64,000 bases of DNA. Origin: Akkermansiaceae bacterium (GTDB taxonomy: Bacteria; Verrucomicrobiota; Verrucomicrobiia; Verrucomicrobiales; Akkermansiaceae). The DNA lies in assembly GCA_015061985.1 (NCBI GenBank), contig SUVN01000001.1:114926-178925 (forward strand). The letters are read 5' to 3'. This document shows, piece by piece, positions 43,387 to 52,101 of the stretch. How positions within the stretch are numbered: position 1 is the stretch's first letter; every line of letters begins with the position of its first letter. Under the pieces are notes generated by a model. That model made no database searches, was not told the DNA's origin, and saw only the letters and a list, made by a program, of their open reading frames with translations. Both the position numbers and the translations under genes were made by a program.

Positions 43387-44298
43387 CTATTTCAGCACCT
43401 GCTGCGTGACCTTGAAATGTAGTTTCGCAACATCGCGGAGGCGCTCCGCACCGTGTTTTTCGACAAATTGTCGGGCAGCTTTGGTGACATGGGGGGCACA
43501 ACCCAGGGGCAGGGGGCATTGAGCGGCCTCTGCTGTCTGCTTCATCCATTGGACGAAGCGCGCTCGCGCCAGAATGGAGGCGGCAGCCACGGCTACATCG
43601 CTTTCGGCCTTGGTGCGCTGCTCCAGCTGCACGGGGATGTGGCGCTGCCCCAGCGCTCGCTTCAGCACCCATTCGTTGGCAAACTGGTCGGATAGTGCCC
43701 GAGGGCAGCCGGGCACTTTCTCATGCAGCGCGGCAATCACCCGCGCGTGGCCCCACGCCAGCAGTCTGTTCAGGTTTCCTATTTCGGCGTACAGCTCATT
43801 GTAACGTGCCGGGCCTATGCAGACCACTTCCCACGCCACTCCCGGCACCTTTTTGATTTTATCAGCAATGGCCATGATGCGGGCATCATCGGCAATCTGC
43901 TTACTGTCGCGGCAACCCAGCTTCATGAGGGCCTGCGCGGTGTTTTCATCGCTGTAGACCCCGGCGATGACCAGCGGGCCGAAATAATCTCCCTTGCCGC
44001 TTTCATCCACTCCGAAATGGGGAGAGGTATCCACGAGCGCGGGCAGGGTTTTTCCCATGGCCGGAGCCGGGGCATCCGGGGTAAGCAACAGTACGTTCTC
44101 CAGAAAGTCCTCCGTCCCTTTCCCCTGGATGAGCAGTCGTCCCTTTTTGGGGTAGAATGCCACATTGACATCCTGCTTTTCAAAACAGAATGATGCGTAT
44201 GCACGCTCGGCGCGGCAGAATCCGGCTCTTGTTGCCAGCTTCTTTTCCAGGGCGGCGGCTTCGTTCTCTGACAGGGATATTGAACATTGATTGGCCAT
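43387..44298 (-). CDS. rnhC: Ribonuclease HIII
   Basis: This 303-residue enzyme degrades the RNA strand of RNA-DNA hybrids. The N-terminal part has a TBP-like substrate-binding domain (about residues 1-85, with AYASFCFEKQDVNVAFYPKKGRLLIQGKGTEDF). The catalytic RNase H fold starts with FGVDESGKGDYFGPLVIAGVY, whose DEGKGDYFGP-type motif is diagnostic for RNase HIII, followed by GCRDSKQIADD and VAAASILARARFVQWM. It is convergent with the aldehyde dehydrogenase gene and divergent from HU. Confidence 0.95.
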   Translation of the reverse strand: MANQCSISLSENEAAALEKKLATRAGFCRAERAYASFCFEKQDVNVAFYPKKGRLLIQGKGTEDFLENVLLLTPDAPAPAMGKTLPALVDTSPHFGVDESGKGDYFGPLVIAGVYSDENTAQALMKLGCRDSKQIADDARIMAIADKIKKVPGVAWEVVCIGPARYNELYAEIGNLNRLLAWGHARVIAALHEKVPGCPRALSDQFANEWVLKRALGQRHIPVQLEQRTKAESDVAVAAASILARARFVQWMKQTAEAAQCPLPLGCAPHVTKAARQFVEKHGAERLRDVAKLHFKVTQQVLK

Positions 44299-44409
44299 CT
44301 CCGCTTCATAAAATCCACTTTTCCGGCTAATTCGTCAACTAAAATCCCCGGAAAAGACTGAAAATTCCCACGGTTGACACAAAAAATGGCATTTTAACGA
44401 TGATTTAGC

Positions 44410-44438
44410 GAGACAATTTGAAAAAAATGGGCTATAAT
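44410..44438 (+). promoter_or_regulatory. Sigma70-like promoter of the HU gene
   Basis: GAGACA (44410-44415), 17 bp and TATAAT (44433-44438), then 41 bases to the ATG at 44480. The -35 is weak. A TTGACA further upstream is too distant to pair with this -10. Confidence 0.5.
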
Positions 44439-44479
44439 CCGCCCGCCTTCTCAAGCATGCGAAAAAAGGCAGAAAAGTT

Positions 44480-44785
44480 ATGGCTAATACGATTACTAAA
44501 AGAGAACTGGTGAACAAGGTCTGCGCTGAGCTCGACGGCGACTTCACGCAGAATGACGTCCTCGACATTGTTCAGAAGACCATCGAGCTGATTACCGAAG
44601 CTCTCGGCAACGGCGACCGTGTTGTGCTTCGCAATTTCGGTACGTTCACCGTGAAGGAAGTGAAGGCCAAGGTTGGCCGTAACCCCAAGGATCCCGCCAA
44701 GAACGTGCCGATTCCTCCGCGTTCCGTGGTGAAATTCAAGGTAGGCAAGAACCTCAAGGAGGCTGCCGCTAAGGTTTCTCATTAA
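44480..44785 (+). CDS. HU/IHF-family DNA-binding protein
   Basis: This 101-residue nucleoid protein has TKRELVNKVCAELDGDFTQNDVLDIVQKTIELITEALGNGDRVVLRNFGTFTVKEVKAKVGRNPKDPAKNVPIPPRSVVKFKVGKNLKE. That includes the family signature (GFGTF-like NFGTF and the arm sequence GRNPKDP), in which the proline intercalates into DNA. It bends and compacts DNA as a dimer. It is monocistronic, with two strong hairpin terminators after it. HU versus IHF subtype is not decidable. Confidence 0.95.
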   Translation: MANTITKRELVNKVCAELDGDFTQNDVLDIVQKTIELITEALGNGDRVVLRNFGTFTVKEVKAKVGRNPKDPAKNVPIPPRSVVKFKVGKNLKEAAAKVSH

Positions 44786-44789
44786 CCCA

Positions 44790-44856
44790 GGGAAGCTGTT
44801 CCAAGCAGCTTCCCCGATGACAAGGACGTATCCGTGACGTACGGACGCGTCCTTGT
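44790..44856 (+). terminator. Tandem terminator hairpins after HU gene
   Basis: GGGAAGCTG (44790-44798) pairs with CAGCTTCCC (44806-44814). ACAAGGACG (44820-44828) pairs with CGTCCTTGT (44848-44856), followed by TCATTTT. The second could also act as part of the hisG leader, but no histidine-rich leader peptide is seen. Confidence 0.65.
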
Positions 44857-44887
44857 TCATTTTAAGAACTCTTCATAGATAGCTGAA

Positions 44888-45745
44888 ATGATGAAACTCC
44901 GTATTGCAGTGCAGTCCAAGGGTCGTCTGAATGAGGACACCATGGAACTGCTCAAGGAAGCCGGAATCAAGGTAAGTTCCTCCCGCCGCACGCTGCTGGT
45001 TGCCGCGCGCAAGTTCCCCATGGAGGTGCTGTTCCTGCGAGATGATGATATCCCCGAAACCGTGGCTGATGGTGTGGCCGATATCGGCGTGGTGGGTCTC
45101 AACGAGTTTGAGGAGCGCGCCGCCGATGCTGAAATCGTGAAGCATCTGGGCTTTGGTGCCTGCCGCCTGTCCATTGCTGTGCCGAAGGATGTGGAATATT
45201 CCGGCACGGAGTGGTTGCAGGGCCGCCGGATTGCTACCTCCTATCCCGGTATTCTGAGCCGTTATCTGGAGAGCAAGGGCGTGCAGGCAGATATCCACGT
45301 CATCACCGGGTCGGTGGAGATTGCCACCGGTATCGGTTTGGCGGATGCCATCTTCGATATCGTCAGCTCCGGTTCCACGCTGGTGAGCAACAACCTCAAG
45401 GAAGTAGAGGTCGCGCTGGAGAGCGATGCCGTGCTCATTGCCAATAAGAATCTCAGCGCAGAGAAACGCGAGATTCTGGACAAGCTACTCTTCCGCATTG
45501 ATGCGGTCATGAGCGCTTCTGATAAGAAGTATGTGCTGATGAATGCGCCGCGCGAGTGTGTGCAGGGCATTCTGGACGTGCTGCCCGGTATCAAGAGCCC
45601 CACGGTCATGCCGCTGGCTCAGGAGGACTGGTGCAGTATCCACACAGTGCTGGATGAATCCTGCTTCTGGGATATCATCGGCCGCCTGAAAGATGCCGGA
45701 GCTCAGGGTATTCTGGTGCTGCCCATCGAAAAAATGATTCTGTAA
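44888..45745 (+). CDS. hisG: ATP phosphoribosyltransferase, long form
   Basis: HisG catalyses the first step of histidine synthesis, condensing ATP and PRPP. The 285-residue long form has the periplasmic-binding-protein-like catalytic part (LRIAVQSKGRLNEDTMELLKEAGI, RDDDIPETVADGVADIGVVGLN, GSVEIATGIGLADAIFDIVSSGSTL) and a C-terminal ACT-like regulatory domain (about residues 210-285, ending GAQGILVLPIEKMIL) that senses histidine. It therefore needs no HisZ. A possible promoter (TTGTTC-17-TAGATA) ends 6 bases before the ATG but is weak. A repeat element separates it from the rest of the his operon. Confidence 0.96.
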   Translation: MMKLRIAVQSKGRLNEDTMELLKEAGIKVSSSRRTLLVAARKFPMEVLFLRDDDIPETVADGVADIGVVGLNEFEERAADAEIVKHLGFGACRLSIAVPKDVEYSGTEWLQGRRIATSYPGILSRYLESKGVQADIHVITGSVEIATGIGLADAIFDIVSSGSTLVSNNLKEVEVALESDAVLIANKNLSAEKREILDKLLFRIDAVMSASDKKYVLMNAPRECVQGILDVLPGIKSPTVMPLAQEDWCSIHTVLDESCFWDIIGRLKDAGAQGILVLPIEKMIL

Positions 45746-45775
45746 CCCCTGATTTGAGAATCTCCATAACTCACT

Positions 45776-45952
45776 AAATGGAATTTTAAGGACAAAGGAC
45801 GAAGAACAATGTACGATGGAAAAGTTCGGCAAACCTACGGTTTGCAGTAGGGCAAGAAGTTGGTTGAAAGGCATCTGCATGCGAGCAATGCGAGCCGAAA
45901 TTTGACTTTGTCCATCGTACATCAGTCTTTGTACTTTCCGTTAATCTTCATT
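45776..45952. repeat. Dispersed ~170-bp repeat (type A) between hisG and hisDC
   Basis: Terminal inverted repeats are imperfect (AAATGGAATTTTAAGG versus TTAATCTTCATT). Arms rich in GGACAAAGGACGAAG and GACTTTGTCCATCGTAC are partly complementary. The core contains GGTTTGCAGTAG, AAGAAGTTGGTTG and TGCATGCGAGCAATGCGAGC. Blocks are shared in order with 51665-51844 and, reversed, 6544-6699. Confidence 0.72.
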
Positions 45953-45999
45953 AATCGATTAGTTCAGAGTTTTAAGCCCCCTCTATTTTAATCCCCCCC

Positions 46000-48354
46000 A
46001 TGCCCATGACCATCATAACGGAGCCCTCGCGTGAGCAGTGGACGGAGCTGGTGCGCCGTCCGGCATTCGATGTTACCCAACTTTTCGATGTGGTGCGCCC
46101 CATCATGGATGAGGTGCATGCCCACGGCGATGCCGCGCTGCGTGAGTACGGCCGCCGTTTTGATGGCGTGGAGTTGGAAGAGCTTGCCGTATCTCCTGCG
46201 GAGGTGGCGGAAGCCTGCGCTCAGGTGCCGCAGGAGCTGCGCGAGGCTATTTGCGCGGCGTATGCCAACATCCGGGATTTTCATGAGATTCAGCTGGATG
46301 AGCCCGCTCGCTGCCGCGAAACCGCACCCGGCGTATACTGCGAGCAGCATACGCTGCCCATTCAGCGGGTGGGGCTCTATGTGCCCGGGGGGCAGGCTCC
46401 TCTATTTTCCACCGTGCTCATGCTGGCCATTCCCGCAGCGGTGGCCGGGTGCGAAGAGGTGGTGCTTTGCACGCCTCCCGGAAAGGACGGTCGGGTGAAT
46501 CCCGCCATCCTCTTTGCGGCAGAACTCTGCGGAGTGAAGCGCATTTTCAAGGTGGGCGGGGCTCAGGCCATTGCGGCCATGACCTATGGTACGGTTTCCG
46601 TGCCGAAGGTGGACAAGATTTTCGGCCCGGGCAATGCGTATGTGACCGCCGCCAAGCAGCTGGCCTCGCTTTCCGGTGTGGCTATTGATATGCCGGCCGG
46701 GCCCAGCGAGGTGGAAGTGCTGGCCGATGCGAGCTGCGTGCCGGCCTTTGTGGCGGCAGACTTGTTGAGCCAGGCAGAACACGGCCCGGACAGCCAGGCC
46801 ATGCTCGTGACCACCGACGCTGATGTAGCCGTAGCCGTGGCAGAGGAGGTGGAACGCCAGCTTGCCGAGCTGCCCCGCAGGGAAATAGCCGCCAAATCCA
46901 TTGCCAACAGCCGCATCATCGTGCTGGCGAACAAGCAGGATTGCATTGACTTCACCAATGCCTACGGCCCGGAGCACCTCATCATCGCCATGGAGGGTGT
47001 CCTGACTGCTTCCGTGCGCAATGCCGGGTCTGTCTTCGTGGGCAACTACAGTTGCGAAAGTGCGGGCGATTACGCCAGCGGCACCAATCACACACTGCCG
47101 ACCATGGGCTGCGTGCGTGCCTACAGCAGCCTGTGTGTGGACAGCTTCCAACGCAAGATGACGGTGCAGACCATCACCCCGCGCGGTATCCGCAGTATCG
47201 GCCGCACCGTGGAACTCATGGCCGAGGCCGAGCATCTGGATGCCCACGCCCGCGCCATGACCCTGCGCATGCAGGCCGTGGCCGCCATGCCGGAGGCAGA
47301 GACAGATGAGCCTGCCGTGAAGGAAATCAAGCGCCTGGTGCGCCCGAATATCCTGGCACTCAAGCCTTACAGCTCTGCGCGTGATGAATATGCGGGCAAG
47401 GCTGCTCACGTGTTCCTGGACGCGAACGAGTGCCCGCACAACGCACCGAATAATCGCTATCCCGACCCCCTGCAGTGGGAGCTGAAGCAGAAGATTGCTG
47501 CCTATAAGGGAGTGGCCCCGGAGCGTATTTTCCTGGGCAACGGCAGCGATGAGGCCATTGATCTCATCTTCCGCACCTTCTGTACTCCCGGGGTGGACAG
47601 CGTGGCGGCCATTCATCCCTCCTACGGCATGTATGAGGTCTGCGCCGACATCAACAACGTACACTATCTCAAGTTCATGCTGAAGGCGGGGTACGAGTTC
47701 GACGGAGCTGCCTTTGCCGAGAGCTGCCGCGATGTGGCCAAAGTGGCTTTCATCTGCAGCCCGAATAACCCCACAGGCAACCTCTTGCCGATAGAGGAAA
47801 TCCGCAAGGTTCTGGATTCTTTCCGCGGTATCGTGGTGGTGGATGAGGCCTACATCGATTTTGCCCCGGAGGGTTCCTCCGTCATCTCTCTGCTGGAGGA
47901 ATATCCGCGCCTCATCATCCTCAACACCTTCTCCAAGGCATGGGCCTCTGCCGGTATTCGCCTGGGCATGGCACTGGCTCACCCGGAGATTATTGCCCTC
48001 TTCAACAAGGTGAAATACCCCTACAACGTCAACATCCTGACCCAGCGCGCCGCCATGGATCGCCTGGAGCACATGGATGAAATCCGCGCCTGGGTGCAGG
48101 AAGCTCTTTCTGAACGCGAACGGATGATGCAGGCCGTGGCGGCACTGCCCATCTGTGAGAAGGTGTACCCCAGCGATGCCAACTTCTTCCTGGCAAAAGT
48201 GAACGATGCCTGCGGTATCTATGATGCACTGGTGGAGCAGGGGATTATCGTGCGCAATCGCCACCGCATCATCATGTGCGAGAACTGCCTGCGCATCACC
48301 ATCGGTACTCCTGCCGAAAACGACGAACTGCTTGAAGCTCTCAACAAATTCTGA
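46000..48354 (+). CDS. hisDC: Fused histidinol dehydrogenase - histidinol-phosphate aminotransferase
   Basis: This 784-residue two-domain enzyme covers two histidine steps. Residues 1 to about 430 are His[55 protein letters not shown], and AEHGPDSQ and NHTLPT with zinc and catalytic histidines. Residues about 445-784 are His[45 protein letters not shown], and [15 protein letters not shown] with PLP-lysine near 646. The junction (residues about 430-445) reads through without a stop or internal start signal. In most bacteria hisD and hisC are adjacent separate genes, so this is a fusion of neighbours. It is followed after 2 bp by hisB. Confidence 0.95.
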   Translation: MPMTIITEPSREQWTELVRRPAFDVTQLFDVVRPIMDEVHAHGDAALREYGRRFDGVELEELAVSPAEVAEACAQVPQELREAICAAYANIRDFHEIQLDEPARCRETAPGVYCEQHTLPIQRVGLYVPGGQAPLFSTVLMLAIPAAVAGCEEVVLCTPPGKDGRVNPAILFAAELCGVKRIFKVGGAQAIAAMTYGTVSVPKVDKIFGPGNAYVTAAKQLASLSGVAIDMPAGPSEVEVLADASCVPAFVAADLLSQAEHGPDSQAMLVTTDADVAVAVAEEVERQLAELPRREIAAKSIANSRIIVLANKQDCIDFTNAYGPEHLIIAMEGVLTASVRNAGSVFVGNYSCESAGDYASGTNHTLPTMGCVRAYSSLCVDSFQRKMTVQTITPRGIRSIGRTVELMAEAEHLDAHARAMTLRMQAVAAMPEAETDEPAVKEIKRLVRPNILALKPYSSARDEYAGKAAHVFLDANECPHNAPNNRYPDPLQWELKQKIAAYKGVAPERIFLGNGSDEAIDLIFRTFCTPGVDSVAAIHPSYGMYEVCADINNVHYLKFMLKAGYEFDGAAFAESCRDVAKVAFICSPNNPTGNLLPIEEIRKVLDSFRGIVVVDEAYIDFAPEGSSVISLLEEYPRLIILNTFSKAWASAGIRLGMALAHPEIIALFNKVKYPYNVNILTQRAAMDRLEHMDEIRAWVQEALSERERMMQAVAALPICEKVYPSDANFFLAKVNDACGIYDALVEQGIIVRNRHRIIMCENCLRITIGTPAENDELLEALNKF

Positions 48355-48356
48355 CA

Positions 48357-49427
48357 ATGAAGAAAAAGGCTCTTTTCATTGACCGCGACGGCACCATCAT
48401 CCGCGAACCGGCGGATGAGCAGATTGATGCCTTTGAGAAACTCTCCTTCCTGCCCGGCACCTTCCGCGCCCTGAGCACCATCCGCGAGCTCACCGACTAC
48501 GAATTCGTGATGGTCAGCAATCAGGACGGCCTCGGCACTGATTCTTTCCCGGAGGACACCTTCTGGCCGGTGCATAACTTCATTCTGGACACGCTGCGGG
48601 GCGAGGGAGTGGAGTTCGATGCCATTCTCATCGACCGCCATTTCCCGCAGGACAACGCCCCCACCCGCAAACCCGGCACAGGGATGCTCACGGCCTATAT
48701 GGACGGCTCTTACGACATGGAGAACTGCTATGTCATCGGCGACCGCGCTACGGATGTGCAGCTGGCGCAGAATCTCGGGTGCAAGGCTCTGCAGATTGGT
48801 GCGGACGGCTTGGACTGGGCAAAGATTACGGAAATTCTGGTGGCCGGGGAACGCAGCGCAGAGGTGAAGCGTACCACCCGCGAGACGGATATCTATGTGA
48901 AGCTGGAGCTGGATCGCCCCGGTGTCTGCGATATCAGCACGGGGCTGGGCTTCTTTGACCACATGCTGGCGCAGCTTTCCCACCACGGCGGCATGGGCGT
49001 GACCATTCGCGTGAAAGGTGATTTGTATGTGGATGAGCACCACACCATCGAGGACACGGGGCTGGCGCTCGGTGAATGTCTCCGCAAAGCCATCGGCAAC
49101 AAACTGGGTATCTCCCGCTACGGCTATTGCCTGCCCATGGATGACTGCCTGTGCCGGGCGGCTCTGGATTTTGGCGGTCGCCCCTGGCTTCAGTGGGAGG
49201 CAGAGTATAAGCGTGAGCGCATCGGTGATATGCCCACGGAGATGTTCTATCATTTCTTCAAGAGCCTGAGCGATGCTGCGCTGATGAACCTGAGCATCAC
49301 CGCAGAGGGCGATAACGAACACCATAAGATTGAGGGCACGTTCAAGGCGCTGGCTCGCGCCATCCGTATGGCGGTGGCTCGCGATGTGCGCCACCTGGTG
49401 CTGCCCTCCAGCAAGGGAACGCTGTAA
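48357..49427 (+). CDS. hisB: Bifunctional histidinol-phosphatase / imidazoleglycerol-phosphate dehydratase
   Basis: This 356-residue enterobacterial-type HisB has two domains. Residues 1 to about 165 form a HAD phosphatase with FIDRDGTII (nucleophile Asp in DRDGT), [20 protein letters not shown] and [16 protein letters not shown]. Residues about 170-356 form the dehydratase with [52 protein letters not shown] and [18 protein letters not shown], whose HHxxE motifs bind manganese. It carries out steps 6 and 8 of histidine synthesis. It lies 2 bp after hisDC and 11 bp before hisH. Confidence 0.97.
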   Translation: MKKKALFIDRDGTIIREPADEQIDAFEKLSFLPGTFRALSTIRELTDYEFVMVSNQDGLGTDSFPEDTFWPVHNFILDTLRGEGVEFDAILIDRHFPQDNAPTRKPGTGMLTAYMDGSYDMENCYVIGDRATDVQLAQNLGCKALQIGADGLDWAKITEILVAGERSAEVKRTTRETDIYVKLELDRPGVCDISTGLGFFDHMLAQLSHHGGMGVTIRVKGDLYVDEHHTIEDTGLALGECLRKAIGNKLGISRYGYCLPMDDCLCRAALDFGGRPWLQWEAEYKRERIGDMPTEMFYHFFKSLSDAALMNLSITAEGDNEHHKIEGTFKALARAIRMAVARDVRHLVLPSSKGTL

Positions 49428-49438
49428 GATACACACAC

Positions 49439-50047
49439 ATGAAAGTCGCGGTCATCAAGTACAACGCCGGCAACATCTGCTCTGTGGTGAATGCCCTCCG
49501 CCGCGTGGGGGTAGAGCCCTGTGTCACCGATGCGCCGGCAGTCATCCGCGCGGCAGACCGAGTCATCTTCCCGGGACAGGGTAGTGCCGCTCCCACCATG
49601 GCCTACCTGCGGGAGAGCGGACTGGATGCCGTGATAGCCTCCCTCACGCAGCCGGTGCTGGGTATCTGCATCGGCCAGCAGCTCCTCTGCGGACATTCTG
49701 ACGAGGGAATGGTGGATTGCCTGGGCATTTTCCCCGGTACGGTGGTGCAGAAGTTCACCGCGCCCGCCGGGGTGAATCTGAAAGTGCCGCACATGGGCTG
49801 GAATTCGGTGGAGGAGCTGAGCTCGCCGCTGTTTGACGGGCTGAATGAGGGAGATTTCGTCTATTTTGTTCACAGTTATTATGTGCCGGCCTCACCGCTG
49901 AGCATCGCTACCACGGAATACGGCGGGGTGCGGTTCAGCTCTGCCATGCGGCGCGGTAATTTCTATGCCACCCAGTTCCACCCGGAAAAGAGCGGGGATG
50001 TGGGTGAGCGCATCATCCGAAACTTTATCTATCTCTGCCATGATTGA
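49439..50047 (+). CDS. hisH: Imidazole glycerol phosphate synthase subunit HisH
   Basis: This is the glutaminase subunit (202 residues) that feeds ammonia to HisF. It is a class I amidotransferase with KYNAGNICSVVNALRRVG, FPGQGSAAPTMAYLRESGL, the nucleophile motif GICIGQQLLC, MGWNSVE, YFVHSYYV, and ATQFHPEKSG carrying the catalytic His-Glu. The reading frame overlaps the hisA start by 8 bp, so translation is coupled. It forms a heterodimer with HisF, encoded two genes downstream. Confidence 0.97.
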   Translation: MKVAVIKYNAGNICSVVNALRRVGVEPCVTDAPAVIRAADRVIFPGQGSAAPTMAYLRESGLDAVIASLTQPVLGICIGQQLLCGHSDEGMVDCLGIFPGTVVQKFTAPAGVNLKVPHMGWNSVEELSSPLFDGLNEGDFVYFVHSYYVPASPLSIATTEYGGVRFSSAMRRGNFYATQFHPEKSGDVGERIIRNFIYLCHD

Positions 50048-50762
50048 GCTGATTCCTGCCATTGACATTATCGGCGGCAAGTGTGTGCGCCTTTCCAAGG
50101 GTGACTACGATGCCAAGAAGATTTACGATGAACACCCGGAGGAAGTGGCCCGCCGATTTGAAGACATGGGCTTCAACCGCCTGCATGTCGTGGATCTGGA
50201 TGGTGCCAAGGCCAGCCATATCGTCAACATCGACGTGCTGGAGAAAATCACCACGCAGACCGGGCTCACCGTGGATTTCGGCGGCGGTATCAAGGCCGAA
50301 TCCGATTTGCGCGCTGCATTTGACCACGGCGCAGCCATGGTGACGGTGGGCAGCCTGGCTGCCACGCAGCCGGAGACGGTGCTGCAGTGGGCAGAGCGCT
50401 TCGGTGCAGACCGCTTCATTGTGGGCGCGGATGCACAGGACGGTCGTATCCGCATCAAGGGCTGGCTGGAGGATGGCGGCATGTCGCTGCGTGAGTTCGT
50501 GGCACTCTATATGCAGCATGGTGTCACCCGCGTGCTCTGCACGGATATCAGCCGCGACGGCATGCTCTCCGGCCCCAATATCGAGCTTTACCGCAGCATC
50601 ATGCAGGAGTTCCCCGCTTGCCGACTCATCGCCAGCGGCGGTGTCTCCTGCACGGAGGATATCCTGGCGCTGGATGCAGCGGGTATTCCCTCCGTGGTTT
50701 TCGGCAAGGCCTTCTATGAGGGCCGCCTGGATATGAACGTACTTCTTCAACCTCATTCCTGA
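50040..50762 (+). CDS. hisA: ProFAR isomerase (phosphoribosylformimino-AICAR-phosphate isomerase)
   Basis: This 240-residue TIM-barrel enzyme of histidine synthesis has [23 protein letters not shown] with the catalytic Asp, [55 protein letters not shown], and [23 protein letters not shown] with the second catalytic Asp, then [11 protein letters not shown]. The start MIELIPAID at 50040 overlaps hisH by 8 bp. It lies 9 bp before hisF. Confidence 0.97.
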   Translation: MIELIPAIDIIGGKCVRLSKGDYDAKKIYDEHPEEVARRFEDMGFNRLHVVDLDGAKASHIVNIDVLEKITTQTGLTVDFGGGIKAESDLRAAFDHGAAMVTVGSLAATQPETVLQWAERFGADRFIVGADAQDGRIRIKGWLEDGGMSLREFVALYMQHGVTRVLCTDISRDGMLSGPNIELYRSIMQEFPACRLIASGGVSCTEDILALDAAGIPSVVFGKAFYEGRLDMNVLLQPHS

Positions 50763-50771
50763 ATCAACAAC

Positions 50772-51530
50772 ATGTTAGCTAAACGCATTATTCCCTGTCT
50801 GGACGTGAAGGACGGTCGCACCGTCAAAGGCGTGAACTTTGTGAACCTGCGCGATGCCGGTGACCCCGTGGACTTTGCCCGCCTGTACAGTGAGCAGGGG
50901 GCCGATGAGCTGGTATTCCTGGATATTGCCGCCAGCCATGAGGGCCGCAAGACTTTTGTGGATGTCGTTTCCCGCGTGGCAGAGGCCGTTTCCATCCCCT
51001 TTACCGTGGGCGGTGGTATTCATGAGCTGGATGACGTGTCGCGCATGCTGGATGCCGGCGCAGACAAGGTGAGCCTGAACTCCGCTATCCTGCGCAACCC
51101 GAAGCTCATCGATGACATTGCTGCCAAGTTCGGTTCTCAGGTATGCGTGGCGGCTATTGATGCCCGCTGTGAGGAGGACGGCACCTGGGCCTGCTACCTG
51201 AACGGCGGGCGCATCCGCACGGAATACAATCTCTTTGACTGGGCTCGCGAGGCTCAGGAGCGCGGTGCAGGGGAAATCCTCTTCACCAGCATGGATCACG
51301 ACGGCGTGAAGCAGGGCTTCCCGAATGAGGCTCTGGCTCGCCTCAGCGACAATCTCACCATCCCGGTCATTGCCTCCGGCGGCGCCGGCACCCGTGAGCA
51401 CTTTGCGGATGCTTTCCGTCTGGGCCATGCCGATGCCGCTCTGGCCGCCAGCGTGTTCCACTTTGGCGAAATCCTGATTCCCGAGCTGAAAGCCTGGCTC
51501 CGCGAGCAGGGTATCAGCGTGCGCCTGTGA
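50772..51530 (+). CDS. hisF: Imidazole glycerol phosphate synthase subunit HisF
   Basis: This 252-residue cyclase subunit uses ammonia from HisH to close the imidazole ring. The TIM barrel contains [32 protein letters not shown] with the catalytic Asp, [56 protein letters not shown] and [15 protein letters not shown]. It is the last gene of the his operon visible here. hisI/hisE are not in the window. A double hairpin terminator follows. Confidence 0.97.
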   Translation: MLAKRIIPCLDVKDGRTVKGVNFVNLRDAGDPVDFARLYSEQGADELVFLDIAASHEGRKTFVDVVSRVAEAVSIPFTVGGGIHELDDVSRMLDAGADKVSLNSAILRNPKLIDDIAAKFGSQVCVAAIDARCEEDGTWACYLNGGRIRTEYNLFDWAREAQERGAGEILFTSMDHDGVKQGFPNEALARLSDNLTIPVIASGGAGTREHFADAFRLGHADAALAASVFHFGEILIPELKAWLREQGISVRL

Positions 51531-51585
51531 GGATTGACAGGCTGATTTTTGACAGTTATGTATTCAAGGAGCGTATCTGCTTCCG

Positions 51586-51630
51586 TTCCCCTTTCGGGGA
51601 AATGTGGAGCGGGTGCGCTCCTTTCTGTTT
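51586..51630 (+). terminator. Terminator of the his operon
   Basis: TTCCCC-TTTC-GGGGAA (51586-51601) is followed by GGAGCG-GGTG-CGCTCC (51606-51621) and the T-rich tail TTTCTGTTT. Confidence 0.75.
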
Positions 51631-51664
51631 GTTGCGGTTAGTTCGGGGAAAGAACACGACAAAT

Positions 51665-51844
51665 AGATGGGAAGTTGAAGGACAATGGACAAAGAACAAT
51701 GGACGAAGGAAAAGTCAGACGAGCCGCTGGCTCGCAGTAGTCAATGATTTAGTTGCAAAGCTTTTGCATGCGAGCAGCGCGAGCGGAATTCTCCACCTTG
51801 TCCATCGTCCATTTGACTTTGTACTTCTCGTTAACTTCTCATTT
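51665..51844. repeat. Dispersed ~170-bp repeat (type A)
   Basis: The ends AGATGGGAAGTTG (51665-51677) and AACTTCTCATTT (51833-51844) form a terminal inverted repeat almost identical to that of the hairpin-array element at 15336. Arms contain GGACAATGGACAAAG and CCTTGTCCATCGTCC. The core contains GGCTCGCAGTAG, TTTAGTTGCAAAGC and TTGCATGCGAGCAGCGCGAGCGGAATTCT. The remainder of the 51531-51958 gap holds only the his terminator and the next promoter. Confidence 0.75.
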
Positions 51845-51921
51845 GCCGGGTAAGATATTTCTATACCTTACAAAATAATTGGGGCACGTGTGAGCGGCGA
51901 GTAAAAGAACACGTTTTAGGC

Positions 51922-51950
51922 TTGATTTACAGAGAGGAATGCGGTTCAAT
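51922..51950 (+). promoter_or_regulatory. Sigma70-like promoter of the lipoprotein-hflX operon, leaderless geometry
   Basis: TTGATT (51922-51927), 17 bp and TTCAAT (51945-51950), then 8 bases to the ATG at 51959. The -10 is a 4/6 match. Confidence 0.5.
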
Positions 51951-51958
51951 ATCTGCGT

Positions 51959-52096
51959 ATGAAAAAGATAGCATATCTGATTGCCGGTGCGGTGGCGGTG
52001 TCTCTGCTGGCCTCCTGTGGTGAATGTGCCTGCAATTCCTATAATTCGGATTACCTGCGTGACGTTCCGGTGTCATCCAGCCGCAGCTTTGAATAA
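51959..52096 (+). CDS. Small lipoprotein (45 aa)
   Basis: MKKIAYLIAGAVAVSLLASC is a textbook lipoprotein signal peptide with lipobox LASC. The mature peptide is only 26 residues, with two more cysteines (CGECACNSYNS), ending SSSRSFE. It has its own promoter and stops 5 bp before hflX, so it leads that operon. Tiny entericidin-like or Lpp-like lipoproteins have varied roles; none can be assigned. Confidence 0.65.
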   Translation: MKKIAYLIAGAVAVSLLASCGECACNSYNSDYLRDVPVSSSRSFE

Positions 52097-52101
52097 GGCT
52101 T

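Noticed and set aside
44820..44887. Histidine attenuator leader before hisG
   Set aside because: Hairpins are present, but no short ORF with a run of His codons precedes them; they are better read as HU terminators.
46402..48357. 651-codon open frame antisense to hisDC
   Set aside because: The opposite strand carries all HisD and HisC motifs; this frame has none.
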